Made by a program: the position numbers and the translations under genes. DNA of 64,000 nt from an uncultured Sulfolobales archaeon (GTDB lineage Archaea > Thermoproteota > Thermoprotei_A > Sulfolobales > NBVN01): positions 1 through 64,000 of the forward strand of contig CALJEN010000004.1 in the NCBI GenBank assembly GCA_938073905.1. Direction: 5' to 3'. Shown piece after piece: positions 34,699-44,293 of this stretch (position 1 is its first letter; each line of letters starts with the position of its first letter). A model generated the notes under the pieces. It searched no databases. It worked only from the letters and a program-made list of their open reading frames with translations, and was not told the DNA's origin.

Positions 34699-35568
34699 TT
34701 GGTAGCTATCCGGGTACCCCTGAACGTGAGCGGTTTCTGGGTCCCCCATAGAGGGGAGTCGCACGAGAGCACGGGGTCTCTCGGGGCTAGCCTAACCCTC
34801 GAGCCCCCGGCGGTTTTTAGGATCACCAGAGGCTCCTGTCCCATCCTCCTCAACGGGGTGTGCATCGAGGAGTACCACCCCATAGCCCAGGAGCTCGCCC
34901 TCGAGGGGGTCTCGGTGCACGGAGCCTCTCCCGTCCCCCTGGGCGTCGGAGCGGCCGTCAGCGGGGCCCTGGCTATAGCACTGGCCTACGCCCACCTCTA
35001 CACGAAAGAGGGGGGCGAGCCGGACGCCCTCAGGGTGGGCGCGCTAGCTCACAGGGTGGAGGTGGAGACGGGAGGCGGGCTGGGAGACGTCATATGTCAG
35101 ACGACCGGAGGCGGGCTAGTCCTCAGGAGGAGGGTGGGACCCCCGGGGATAGGGGAGGCCACGCCCGTGCCGGTTGAGGACGTAGAGGTCACTCTGGGAG
35201 TGTTGGAGAACAGAATTACGACCAGAGAGATGCTGCGGAGATACGCCGACAGGCTCGCCGACGTAGGCCCGAAGGTGTACGGAGAGTTCCTCACCGAGCC
35301 GGGTCTAAAGAGCTTCCTTAGGCTCTCCAGGGAGTTCTCCGCCGCTCTAGGCTTCATGTCGCGGGAGATGTCGGAGAAGCTCGAGACCTCCCTGAGGAGG
35401 CTCTCGGACGAGGTGGTGGGCTACTTCGTGAAGAAGTCCCTCCTGGTCGTAGTCCACAGACCGGGAGCCGGTCCGGCCGTGAGGGAGGCCATCGAGAAGG
35501 CGTGCTCCTACTCCCTACCCCCATTTAAGCTGGCTAGGCAGGGATTCGCGGTGGTGCCGTGGGGATAG
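34699..35568 (+). CDS. Pantoate kinase (GHMP family)
   Basis: GSLGASLTLEP, PLGVGAAVSGALAIALAYA GHMP motif, position between coaBC and phosphopantothenate synthetase ORF. Confidence 0.85.
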   Translation: MVAIRVPLNVSGFWVPHRGESHESTGSLGASLTLEPPAVFRITRGSCPILLNGVCIEEYHPIAQELALEGVSVHGASPVPLGVGAAVSGALAIALAYAHLYTKEGGEPDALRVGALAHRVEVETGGGLGDVICQTTGGGLVLRRRVGPPGIGEATPVPVEDVEVTLGVLENRITTREMLRRYADRLADVGPKVYGEFLTEPGLKSFLRLSREFSAALGFMSREMSEKLETSLRRLSDEVVGYFVKKSLLVVVHRPGAGPAVREAIEKACSYSLPPFKLARQGFAVVPWG

Positions 35569-36371
35569 CGAGGGTAGAGAGGGTAGAGATACCCAGGTCG
35601 CACCCGAGGTACGAGTCCCTCGTGATCAGGGAGAGGCTAGTGGAGGGCCTGGAGAGCGGCGTAGTGGTCCCGCAGGGTCTCATAGCCCACGGAAGGGGAG
35701 AGTGCTTCGACTACCTGCTGGGGGAGAAGACCACGGAGCCCGCCCTCAGGGCCATGCGGGCGGCGGCCGCGGCACTCCTGCTGGCCAGGCACCCGGTTGT
35801 GTCGGTGAACGGCAACGTGGCTGCCCTGGTGCCGGGAGAGGTCGTCAGGCTGGCCAGAGCCGTGAACGCCAGGGTGGAGGTGAACCTGTTCTACAGGTCC
35901 GAGGAGAGGGTGAGGAAGATCGCGGAGGTGCTCAGAGCCCATGGAGCCCAGGAAGTCCTCGGGGTCGACGACGCTACAGCCACCATACCCGAGCTCTTCA
36001 GCGAGAGGAGGAGGGTCAGCCCCAGGGGGATATACGCGGCCGACGTGGTCCTCGTGGCCCTGGAGGACGGAGACAGGACCGAGGCCCTGAGGAGGATGGG
36101 CAAGACCGTTGTAGCCATAGACCTGAACCCCCTCTCCAGGACTTCCCTAGCCGCGAGCATAACCATAGTGGACAACGTGGTCAGAGCCATGCCGAAGCTC
36201 GCGGAGCTCGCGGAGACCATGAGGTCCGAGCCGGAGGAGTCCCTGAGGAGAATCCTCGAGAGCTACGACAACTCCGAGGTCCTCTCAGACGTCCTGAGGT
36301 ACATTGAGGCGAGGCTCAGAGAGCTCTCTGAGGGGATTCGCGGGAAGGTGTGGTCGCCTGGGAGCCCCTGA
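35559..36371 (+). CDS. 4-phosphopantoate--beta-alanine ligase (archaeal phosphopantothenate synthetase)
   Basis: IPRSHPRYESLVIRERLVEGLESGVVVPQGLIAHGRGECFDYLLGEKTT; GNVAALVP; DLNPLSRTS. Confidence 0.9.
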   Translation: MGIARVERVEIPRSHPRYESLVIRERLVEGLESGVVVPQGLIAHGRGECFDYLLGEKTTEPALRAMRAAAAALLLARHPVVSVNGNVAALVPGEVVRLARAVNARVEVNLFYRSEERVRKIAEVLRAHGAQEVLGVDDATATIPELFSERRRVSPRGIYAADVVLVALEDGDRTEALRRMGKTVVAIDLNPLSRTSLAASITIVDNVVRAMPKLAELAETMRSEPEESLRRILESYDNSEVLSDVLRYIEARLRELSEGIRGKVWSPGSP

Positions 36372-36440
36372 GCCGCTCCACAGCGCCGGCGGTCGCCCTA
36401 AGGACCCCGCTGGCGGACTGTCCACCAGCGGAACTCGCGG

Positions 36441-36815
36441 GTGATGAGGACGAGGAGGATAGCGAGGAACGTGGTGAACTTGGACCTCGACCTGGACGCT
36501 GCGGACCCCGCCACGCTCGAGGAGCTTTCACAGCTGCTGAGCGACCTCCTAGCCAACCACCTGGACAGGGTGCTGGGGTCTAGGGTAGACTACCAAGCGT
36601 CCATCGAGGTGGAGGTGGGAGACACTCTCGACGTCACGGTCGACGTGACGCTCGCGAGCCAGACCCCCTTGACCCCGGAGGTGCTAGCCGAGGTGGACAG
36701 GGAGATCGACAGGGCCATCTCCAAGTTCGAGAGCGTAGTGCTCCTAAGGCTCGGTAGAAGAGGAAACGGGGAGGTTCCGGAGGCTCAGGACAAAAACTCG
36801 CCTACTTCTCCTTAA
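36441..36815 (+). CDS. Hypothetical protein
   Basis: 124 aa, regular amphipathic pattern, reasonable coding context. Confidence 0.5.
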   Translation: MMRTRRIARNVVNLDLDLDAADPATLEELSQLLSDLLANHLDRVLGSRVDYQASIEVEVGDTLDVTVDVTLASQTPLTPEVLAEVDREIDRAISKFESVVLLRLGRRGNGEVPEAQDKNSPTSP

Positions 36816-36873
36816 CGTTTCTCGCTAGTGGTGCCTCTCGGTGGCCCTCTCGGCGCGGTGCGCGCTATCTCTC

Positions 36874-37311
36874 TCAAAGCCTCTCGATACTGACCTTAAT
36901 CGGCGTGGACACGGTCAGGTTGTCCTCCACCGGACACCTCTCTTCGACCCTCCTCAACCACTCCCTCAGGACTTCGCTGCTCGCGTCGGTCTTGGCGTAG
37001 ATCTTCACGCTAATATCTTTGTAGCCGGCTCTCTCGCCTGCACCCGTCATTAGCTTGGCCGCGTTGAACACTCCCACCACCTCTATTCTCATGTCGTCGA
37101 TCCTGATCCCCATCTCTCTGCCCACTATCTCGCCGACTATGTTCACGCAGCCGGCTAGGGAGGCCAGCAGATACTCTATGGGCGAGGGAGCCTCCCCACC
37201 CAACTTGTCCACGGCTATCTCGTGGGCACCGGACTTGACCACCATCTTCATCGGCTTATCCGGAGCCGGTCTGTACCCTACTACGGTAATGACCTGGTCC
37301 CTGTAAGCCAC
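36874..37311 (-). CDS. OsmC/Ohr family protein
   Basis: GGEAPSPIEYLLASLAGCVNIVGEIVGREMGIRIDDMRIEVVG. Confidence 0.88.
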   Translation of the reverse strand: MAYRDQVITVVGYRPAPDKPMKMVVKSGAHEIAVDKLGGEAPSPIEYLLASLAGCVNIVGEIVGREMGIRIDDMRIEVVGVFNAAKLMTGAGERAGYKDISVKIYAKTDASSEVLREWLRRVEERCPVEDNLTVSTPIKVSIERL

Positions 37312-37365
37312 CCTGCTCAGGGCTAACCCCCTCTGGATTCCGGCTAGCCCTATATATTGCTAGTC

Positions 37366-37387
37366 TAGGAGCTATCAGTAGCTCCTA
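37366..37387. promoter_or_regulatory. 9-bp perfect inverted repeat TAGGAGCTA-TCAG-TAGCTCCTA in divergent OsmC/GGR intergenic region
   Basis: Direct reading; flanked by repeated CGGCTAGCCCTA copies. Confidence 0.4.
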
Positions 37388-37586
37388 AACGGCTAGCCCT
37401 ACACACTCCTTTGTAGTAGCAGAGGAGCTGTTGCCGAGATGCGCGGGGCGCTCCATCGTCGCTCCCGGAGGCCGCCGAGGCCTCCACGGTCGAGGTGGAA
37501 CGCGCGGTCACCGGAAGGTAGCTATGCGACAACGGTTCGCGCCGCAGTTTTTTGTTCCACGCTAAGGTAGAGGTGGGTCGCAGGGG

Positions 37587-38942
37587 ATGAGCCCGAGCTA
37601 CGACGTAGTCGTAGTTGGGCTGGGTGTAGCGGGGGCATATGCGGCGTACAGGCTATCCAGGGCTGGCCTGAAGGTGCTAGCAGTCGACGTGAAGCCCTAC
37701 GAGAGGCTCGGCGATAAGCCCTGCGGCGACGCCATAGGCAAGCACCACTTCGACTCCCTCGGCCTGAACGACCTCCCGCAGGACCTGATAGAGGGGTGGG
37801 TCAGGGGGATCGACATCTACTCCCCCAGCGAGGGATTCAGGTTCAGAGTCCTGGGGGAGGGCTACGAGGTCGACAGGATCGGGCTCGTCAGGTACTTCGT
37901 CGAGCGCGCTCTGGACAGAGGGCTGGAGCTGGAGACCGGGACGCCGGCCCTGGGCCCCCTCGTCAAGGAGGGGTCGGTCAGAGGAGTAGTCCTCAAGAGG
38001 GGGAGCGGGTCGGTAGAGGTCGGCGCCAGGGTCGTCGTAGACGCGTCGGGAAACGCTAGAGCGATATCGAGGAGGCTGCCGAAGGAGTGGCCGGTTAGCG
38101 AGGACTTGGAGGCCGTGGACAGCAACGTTGCCTACAGGGAGGTCCGGGAGCTCAGGCGGGAGGTGGAGGAGCCCGAGATACTCAGAATATACGTGAGCAA
38201 GAGGGTGGCTCCGGGAGGCTACTGGTGGCTCTTCCCCTACTCGAAGACGGGTACTCGGGTGAACGTGGGTCTGGGAGTCCAGGGAGGCAGGGGCTACCCC
38301 CACCCGAGAGACCTCCTCTACCGCTACGTGCTGAGAAGGGAGGTCTTCGAGGGTAGCAGAGTGGTGGAGGCCGGGGGGGCCGTCGTCCCGACGAGGGGGC
38401 CCCTCAGGAGCCTCGTCTGGAACGGGGTCGCGGTGGTGGGCGACGCCGCATACACCGTGAACCCCGTCCACGGTGGTGGCAAGGGCTCCTCCATGCTGTC
38501 GGCCAGCTGCGTGGCGGACGCTGTGGTAGAGGCCCTCGAGCTCGGGAGGGCGGACGCCGAGGGGCTGTGGAGTGCCAACCTGTGCTACATGAAGGGGTAC
38601 GGGGTCAAGCAGGCGGTGCTCGACGTGTTCAGGATGTTCCTCCAGGAGCTATCGGACGACGACATAGAGTTCGGGATGAGGAGGAGGATAATCAGGGAGG
38701 AGGACCTCAACGTTCTATCCCTCAGGGGAGACCTGGAGCTCTCGGTAGTGGACAAGGCCATGAGGCTGCTAGCGGGTCTGACCAGACCCTCTCTCCTGCT
38801 GAAGCTGAGGAGCGTTGCGGAGTACATGAACAGAGTGAGAACGCTGTACGAGAACTACCCCGAGTCGCCAGCGGAGCTCCAGACCTGGTCTCGAAGGCTC
38901 GAAGGGATCCTGGAGGAGTACAGGGCCAGAGTGCTGGCTTGA
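37587..38942 (+). CDS. Geranylgeranyl reductase family flavoprotein
   Basis: YDVVVVGLGVAGAYAAYRLSRAGLKVLAVDVK dinucleotide fold; GDAAYTVNPVHGGGKGSSMLSA. Confidence 0.88.
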   Translation: MSPSYDVVVVGLGVAGAYAAYRLSRAGLKVLAVDVKPYERLGDKPCGDAIGKHHFDSLGLNDLPQDLIEGWVRGIDIYSPSEGFRFRVLGEGYEVDRIGLVRYFVERALDRGLELETGTPALGPLVKEGSVRGVVLKRGSGSVEVGARVVVDASGNARAISRRLPKEWPVSEDLEAVDSNVAYREVRELRREVEEPEILRIYVSKRVAPGGYWWLFPYSKTGTRVNVGLGVQGGRGYPHPRDLLYRYVLRREVFEGSRVVEAGGAVVPTRGPLRSLVWNGVAVVGDAAYTVNPVHGGGKGSSMLSASCVADAVVEALELGRADAEGLWSANLCYMKGYGVKQAVLDVFRMFLQELSDDDIEFGMRRRIIREEDLNVLSLRGDLELSVVDKAMRLLAGLTRPSLLLKLRSVAEYMNRVRTLYENYPESPAELQTWSRRLEGILEEYRARVLA

Positions 38943-38951
38943 GGCGGAAGG

Positions 38952-40466
38952 CTAGGCCTCGGCTCTCCTCTCCCTGAGGAGCCTGTACGTGGGCGCCACG
39001 TTCTTGGGCAGGTTCCCGTACGCGGTATCGAGCCTCCCGACGGACGCGTTTCGGGGACTCCTCTTGACCTCCTCGGGGTTCTCGTAGGCCAGGCTCACGA
39101 TCTCTCTGTAGGCCTCCGCGAGGCGGTCCAGGTTCTCCTTCGTCTCGGTCTCAGTGACCTCGACCATGTGCGCCTCCGGGACGATGAGCGGGAAGAGTAT
39201 CGTCGGAGCGTGGATCCCCCTGTCGAGCAGTGCCTTCGCCACGTCCTCGGCCCCGACGCCGGTCTCCTTGTACAGCCTCTCGAAGCTCACGACGAACTCG
39301 TGCTTCCTCCACCTGCCGTGACCGTAGACCAGGTCCACTCCCGGCAGGCTCGAGACCTTCTTGAGCAGGTAGTTCGTGTTCAGGACGGACACCTCGGCCA
39401 CCTCTCTGATCGAGGGCCCGAGAGCGGCTATGTAGAGGAACGACTTCACCGCCGGGACCACGTTCCCGTAGAACCAGCTTATCCTGCCGATGGACTTGGG
39501 CACGTCGTACCTCAGGTAGTACTTCCGCCCGTCGTAGTCGACTATCGGGACGGGCATGTAGTCTACCAGAGAGCCCTTAGCGCACACGGCTCCGGCCCCC
39601 GGACCGCCGCCCCCGTGGGGCGCCGCGAACGTCTTGTGCAGGTTCAGGTGAGCCACGTCGAAGCCCATGTCGCCGGGTCTGGCGTAGCCGAGTATCCCGT
39701 TCAGGTTGGCACCGTCGTAGTAGAGCAGTCCCCCGGCTCCGCGGACCTCCCTGGCTATCTCGAGTATGTGCTCCTCGAAGAGCCCGAGGGTGTTGGGGTT
39801 CGTGAGCATTATGCCGGCCGTCCTCTTCCCGAGAGCGGCCCTAAGGGCCTCCAGGTCGGTGTTCCCCCTGGAGTCGGTGGGCACCTTGACCACCTTGAAG
39901 CCGGCCATGGCGGCGCTCGCCGGGTTGCTCCCGTGAGCGCTGTCGGGGATTATCATCTCATCCCTGTGGCCCTCGCCGGAGTCAACGTGGAACTTCCTGA
40001 TCATGAGGGCCCCGGCCAGCTCGCCAGCGGCTCCGGCGGGGGTCTGTATGGAGCACACGTCCATCCCGACGAGCTCGGCGAGCCACCTCTGGAGGGTGTA
40101 GATTATCTCCAGCAGTCCCTGGACTTCGTCCTCGTCTAGGTACGGGTGGGCCTCCGCTATCCTCCTATCGGCCGCCAGCTCCTCGCAGACCTTCGGGTTG
40201 TACTTCATCGTGCAGGAGCCGAGGGGGACGGGACCGAGGTCCACCCCGTAGGACATCTGGGAGAGCCTCGTGTAGTGCCTCACCACCTCGACCTCGCTCA
40301 GCGACGGGATGTCGAGGGAGGCCCTCTTCACTCTGTCCGGCAGCTTGAGGAGCAACCTCTCCGCGTGCTCCCTGAACTCCTCGTCCACCAGGGCCCCCTC
40401 CTTGGCGTCCGGGCTCACGTCGTAGACCAGAGGCTCGTCCCACCTGGCCTGCCTGAAGCCCCTCAC
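38952..40466 (-). CDS. gcvPB: Glycine dehydrogenase (decarboxylating) subunit 2
   Basis: GSCTMKYNPKVCE; DSAHGSNPASAAMAGFKVVKVPTD; NLHKTFAAPHGGGGPGAGAV (PLP Lys). Confidence 0.95.
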   Translation of the reverse strand: MRGFRQARWDEPLVYDVSPDAKEGALVDEEFREHAERLLLKLPDRVKRASLDIPSLSEVEVVRHYTRLSQMSYGVDLGPVPLGSCTMKYNPKVCEELAADRRIAEAHPYLDEDEVQGLLEIIYTLQRWLAELVGMDVCSIQTPAGAAGELAGALMIRKFHVDSGEGHRDEMIIPDSAHGSNPASAAMAGFKVVKVPTDSRGNTDLEALRAALGKRTAGIMLTNPNTLGLFEEHILEIAREVRGAGGLLYYDGANLNGILGYARPGDMGFDVAHLNLHKTFAAPHGGGGPGAGAVCAKGSLVDYMPVPIVDYDGRKYYLRYDVPKSIGRISWFYGNVVPAVKSFLYIAALGPSIREVAEVSVLNTNYLLKKVSSLPGVDLVYGHGRWRKHEFVVSFERLYKETGVGAEDVAKALLDRGIHAPTILFPLIVPEAHMVEVTETETKENLDRLAEAYREIVSLAYENPEEVKRSPRNASVGRLDTAYGNLPKNVAPTYRLLRERRAEA

Positions 40467-41848
40467 GGAGCGTCCACCCCCAGGAACTCTCTCACCAGAC
40501 CGGCGAGAGCCTCGATGTCCTCCCTAGAGTGGACTTCGGTAACGCAGACGAGCCCGCAGTCCCGGAGCTCTGGGTAGAACCTGCCCACGAGGGGCCCTAT
40601 GTAGACCCCGCGGTTCCTCAGGAAGTCGCGCAGGTCCCCGATCCTGGGGTGCCTGAAGAGGACCTCGCGCAGGTGGACCCCCTTCTCGAAATGGGGCTCG
40701 AGCCCGGCACTCCTCAACCTCTCCAGGAGGAACTCGGTCCTCCCCGCTATGGCCTCGCCGAGCTTCCTCAGCCCCCTGGAGCCCAGCAGGGTCAGGTGCA
40801 CGGCCGCCTTGACGGCCTCGAGGGATGAGTTCGTCGTTATGTTGGACGTGGCCCTCTCCCTCCTGATGTGCTGCTCCCTGGTCTGGAGCACCATGATGTA
40901 GCCCTCCTCCTCACCGTCGGCGGTCTTCGTGTAGCCTATCAGCCTCCCAGGCAGCTGCCTCAGCAGCCTCCCGTCCGGGTCTCTTATCCCCAGGATCCCG
41001 GCAGAGGGGCCTCCGAAGTTGAGGCCGCTCCCCACGGAGGACGTGTCCCCGACCACTACGTCGGCTCCGAGCTTCCCCGGGGCCTCGAGGACCCCGGTGA
41101 AGACGGGGTCTTCGTACACTATCACCAGAGACCCGCTCTCGTGGGCTACCCGCGAGACCTCCTCTAGGTCCTGCTCGACCACACCGAAGAAGTTCGGAGT
41201 CTGGACAACTACCGCTGCCGGCTGGAGCTTCCTCACGCGGTCTTCGAGGTCTCCCAGGTCGACCCTCCCAGTCTCCCCATCGTAGCCCGCGACGTCTACA
41301 GCTATGCCCACAGGCTCGGACCACGTCCTGACCACCTCGGCTATCTCCGGGTGCACGCTCCTGGAGAGCACGACGGAGCTCCTCCTGGTAACCCTCACGG
41401 CGAGCCTGACGGCCTCAGCCGTGGCCGTAGACCCGTTGTACACCGAGGCGTTGACCACGTCGACCCCGTAGAGGTCGGCCACCAGGCTCTGGTACTCGAA
41501 GAGCGCCTGGGTCAGCCCCTGGGTGACCTCCGGCTGGTAGGGCGTGTAGGCCGTGTAGAACTCCGACCTGCTGGCGATGTGCTTGACCACCGAGGGGACG
41601 TGGTGGAGGCACACGCCGCCACCGAGGAACGGGGGTAGCCTGTAGGCGTAGGAGTTCCTCTCCATGAGGTCGTTGAAGAGGCGGACCAGCTGGTACTCGG
41701 TGAGGGGTCTACCGTACCCGACTCTCGGGTCTCCGGATAGCAGGAGCTCTCCGGGTACGTCGCTGAAGAGCTCGAGGATCGAGGATACCCCGATCTCCCC
41801 CATCAGCCTCTCCTTGATGTAGGAATTGGGTATCCACGGGTGGGGCAC
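40463..41848 (-). CDS. gcvPA: Glycine dehydrogenase (decarboxylating) subunit 1
   Basis: PHPWIPNSYIKERLMGEIGV; YTPYQPEVTQGLTQALFEYQSLVADLYG; GGPSAGILG. Confidence 0.95.
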   Translation of the reverse strand: MPHPWIPNSYIKERLMGEIGVSSILELFSDVPGELLLSGDPRVGYGRPLTEYQLVRLFNDLMERNSYAYRLPPFLGGGVCLHHVPSVVKHIASRSEFYTAYTPYQPEVTQGLTQALFEYQSLVADLYGVDVVNASVYNGSTATAEAVRLAVRVTRRSSVVLSRSVHPEIAEVVRTWSEPVGIAVDVAGYDGETGRVDLGDLEDRVRKLQPAAVVVQTPNFFGVVEQDLEEVSRVAHESGSLVIVYEDPVFTGVLEAPGKLGADVVVGDTSSVGSGLNFGGPSAGILGIRDPDGRLLRQLPGRLIGYTKTADGEEEGYIMVLQTREQHIRRERATSNITTNSSLEAVKAAVHLTLLGSRGLRKLGEAIAGRTEFLLERLRSAGLEPHFEKGVHLREVLFRHPRIGDLRDFLRNRGVYIGPLVGRFYPELRDCGLVCVTEVHSREDIEALAGLVREFLGVDAP

Positions 41849-41940
41849 TATGCCACCGGGACTGCAGCAGACCCAAGCTTAAAAGATGCTGGGAGTAGTG
41901 GAGAGTCCCGGAGACGCCCGGTCTTGCCCCTCTCCTGACC

Positions 41941-42870
41941 CTAAGACCGCGCCCGCCCGGGCGCCACGTGCGGGTACAGTCCGGCCATGAACTCCAGCGC
42001 TATCTTGGCGGCCAGCATGGAGGTTATCATCGAGGGGTCGTAGGGTGGCGTGACCTCGACGAGGTCGAGAGCCACGAGCTTCCCGCTGGCGAGCTCGTAG
42101 AGGAGGTCGAGGAAGTCCGAGGGTGAGAGCCCGTCGGGCTCCGGAGTCGCCACCCCGGGAGCGTACGCCGGGTCGAAGACGTCCATATCGACCGAGAGGT
42201 ACACCTTACCGCAGCTGCCGACGAACTCCTGGAGCGAGGCGGCCAGGTGCCTGACACCCACCCTCTTGACGGACCTGGCGGTCGCGTAGCGCACTCCCGA
42301 GCTCTTCAGCTTCTCGTACTCCTCCCTGCTCACAGCTCTGATGCCGACGAGGTAGACGCTTTCCTTGTCCATGAAGTCCAGGAGCCTGCTGACGACGCAG
42401 GCGTGGCTGTACCTCGTGCCCGAGTACTCCGCCCTGAGGTCGGCGTGGGCGTCGAACACCAGCGCGCAGGTGCTCCTGCCGAGGGAATCCACGGCCGCCC
42501 TGAGCGTCCCGACGGTGAGCGTGTGCTCCCCTCCGAGGAATATGGGCACCCTGCCGCTCGCCAGCAGGTAGGCCGCGACCGTCCTCACCACCTCGAGAGC
42601 CCTCGCGACCCCCTCGTGAGGCAGCAGGACGTCTCCCTCGTCTACGTACAGGAAATCCTCGACGTCGACGTTGAACCTCATCGAGAAGTACTCCAGGTTC
42701 TGAGCCGCGACCCTGATGCTCAGCGGGGCCGCTCTGTACCCGGACCTGAAGGAGGACGTCATGTCGAGGGGGACACCGAGAATGCTGAAGGGAGTCCTAT
42801 CCCTCCTGCCGCTGACGCCGCCGAAGACGTAGGGGGAGCCGGTTATGAAGAGCTCGGCTTCGTTGCCCAA
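41941..42870 (-). CDS. speB: Agmatinase/arginase (ureohydrolase) family
   Basis: LGGEHTLT, VFDAHADLRAEY, VYLSVDMDVFDPAYAPGVATPEPDGLS. Confidence 0.9.
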   Translation of the reverse strand: MGNEAELFITGSPYVFGGVSGRRDRTPFSILGVPLDMTSSFRSGYRAAPLSIRVAAQNLEYFSMRFNVDVEDFLYVDEGDVLLPHEGVARALEVVRTVAAYLLASGRVPIFLGGEHTLTVGTLRAAVDSLGRSTCALVFDAHADLRAEYSGTRYSHACVVSRLLDFMDKESVYLVGIRAVSREEYEKLKSSGVRYATARSVKRVGVRHLAASLQEFVGSCGKVYLSVDMDVFDPAYAPGVATPEPDGLSPSDFLDLLYELASGKLVALDLVEVTPPYDPSMITSMLAAKIALEFMAGLYPHVAPGRARS

Positions 42871-42973
42871 GCCGGCACCCGGTAACCACGAACCCCCATG
42901 CTTTTAAGTAGGACGAAGGCCCTCGAGCTCGCGTCCCCGTCGGGACCCCTCGGCAAGATTGATGGTGGGGGTC

Positions 42974-44182
42974 TCACTTCTTGTGTCCGGCGAGGGACTC
43001 CAGGTACACCCTCTTCACTAGGTCGCGGCTCGCGTCCACCGGGGCTAGATCTAGGAGGTATCTCATGGACTTGAGGGCCGAATCCGCGACCTTCTCCGCC
43101 ATCTCAGCTGTAAACCCGTAGTCCGCGAGGGACTCCCTGAAGCCCACTCTCTCCTGGAACCTCCGGAGGGCATCAGCGGCCCTCTCAGCATCCTCCGGAG
43201 ACGGGCTTAGCGACGGGTCGACGTGCTTTAGCAGCTCGTGGAGAGGTCCGGGAGAGCTGGCGTACAGAACCCTCACCGCGGCTGGCCCGAGAGCTGCTAG
43301 CCCCGCTCCGTGAGCTAGGGAGGCTTCAAGCCCGCTCAGAACGTGTTCGATGGCGTGGATAAAGTGGGTTCTCGAGTTGTCGACGCATATCCCGGAGAGG
43401 GCCGACGCGTAGAGCAGCCAGTACCTGGCCTCGAGGTTCTCGGGCTTCTCGACAGCCTCGGGCAGCCATCTCAATATCAGCCGAACAGATTCTTGAGCCA
43501 GAGTTCTAGTGAAAGGTGACGACGCTCTGCTGGTGGAAGACTCTAGAGCGTGGTAGAGCGCGTCTAGGGCTGTGTAGACGGTCTGGCTCCTCGGCAGGGT
43601 GGTGAGGTACCTCGGATCGTCCACGGCTATCGATGGGTAGATATAGTCGCTGGCTACGCTCACCTTCTCGCGAGTCTCGTCGACGGTAGCGACAGCGAAC
43701 CTGTCTACCTCGCTCCCAGTGCCGTGGGTCAGGTTGATTGCTGCTATCTTTAGCGCTCCGCACACGCTCCGTTCTCTCCTGAGATACTCCGCAGCTCTCC
43801 CGCCGCACGCTGCGACCGCAGACCCGAGCTTGGCGACGTCGATGACGCTGCCACCCCCGATAGCTATCACGGCCTCCGCACCGAATCTCCATATTCTCTC
43901 GGCAACCGCGTCCACCAGCGAGGCCGAGGGGTTGGGCACGACTCCGTCGTAGACCTCGTACTTGATGCCGTTGCGGTCCAGGTATCGGGATACTTCCCCC
44001 AGCGCACCGCTGATCCTCGCGGCACTCCTGCTTGTCACCACGTGGACCCTCTTGAATTCTGACAACCACCCCTCCAGCGCCGAAACTGAGCCAGGGCCGA
44101 AGTGTAGCACGGTCCTGCCGGACCTCAGGACGAACCTCCCGAGTTCCAAGCAGAGCACCGAGGCTCCTGGCTGTCTGCTCAA
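42974..44182 (-). CDS. Iron-containing alcohol dehydrogenase family
   Basis: AVIAIGGGSVIDVAKL; DALYHALES...HAIEHVLSG...AHGAGLA metal ligands. Confidence 0.9.
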   Translation of the reverse strand: MSRQPGASVLCLELGRFVLRSGRTVLHFGPGSVSALEGWLSEFKRVHVVTSRSAARISGALGEVSRYLDRNGIKYEVYDGVVPNPSASLVDAVAERIWRFGAEAVIAIGGGSVIDVAKLGSAVAACGGRAAEYLRRERSVCGALKIAAINLTHGTGSEVDRFAVATVDETREKVSVASDYIYPSIAVDDPRYLTTLPRSQTVYTALDALYHALESSTSRASSPFTRTLAQESVRLILRWLPEAVEKPENLEARYWLLYASALSGICVDNSRTHFIHAIEHVLSGLEASLAHGAGLAALGPAAVRVLYASSPGPLHELLKHVDPSLSPSPEDAERAADALRRFQERVGFRESLADYGFTAEMAEKVADSALKSMRYLLDLAPVDASRDLVKRVYLESLAGHKK

Positions 44183-44194
44183 ATAACCCGCAGG

Positions 44195-44243
44195 TCAGCC
44201 CTCACACGGTTCGTCACGGATCGGCTCCGAAGAACCACATCAT
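44195..44243 (-). ncRNA. Candidate C/D box sRNA
   Basis: Minus strand: ATGATGT (C) - GGTTCTTCGGAG (12) - CCGA (D') - TCC - GTGACGA (C') - ACCGTGTGAGGG (12) - CTGA (D); TATA-like CTATATAAG about 30 nt upstream on the minus strand. Confidence 0.45.
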
Positions 44244-44293
44244 GCCCGCCTCCTTATATTTCCTGCCCGCACTTATATAGTCCGGAAAGCGGC

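Noticed and set aside
39168-40139. 323-aa plus-strand ORF antisense to gcvPB
   Set aside because: Antisense shadow; gcvPB motifs are intact on the minus strand
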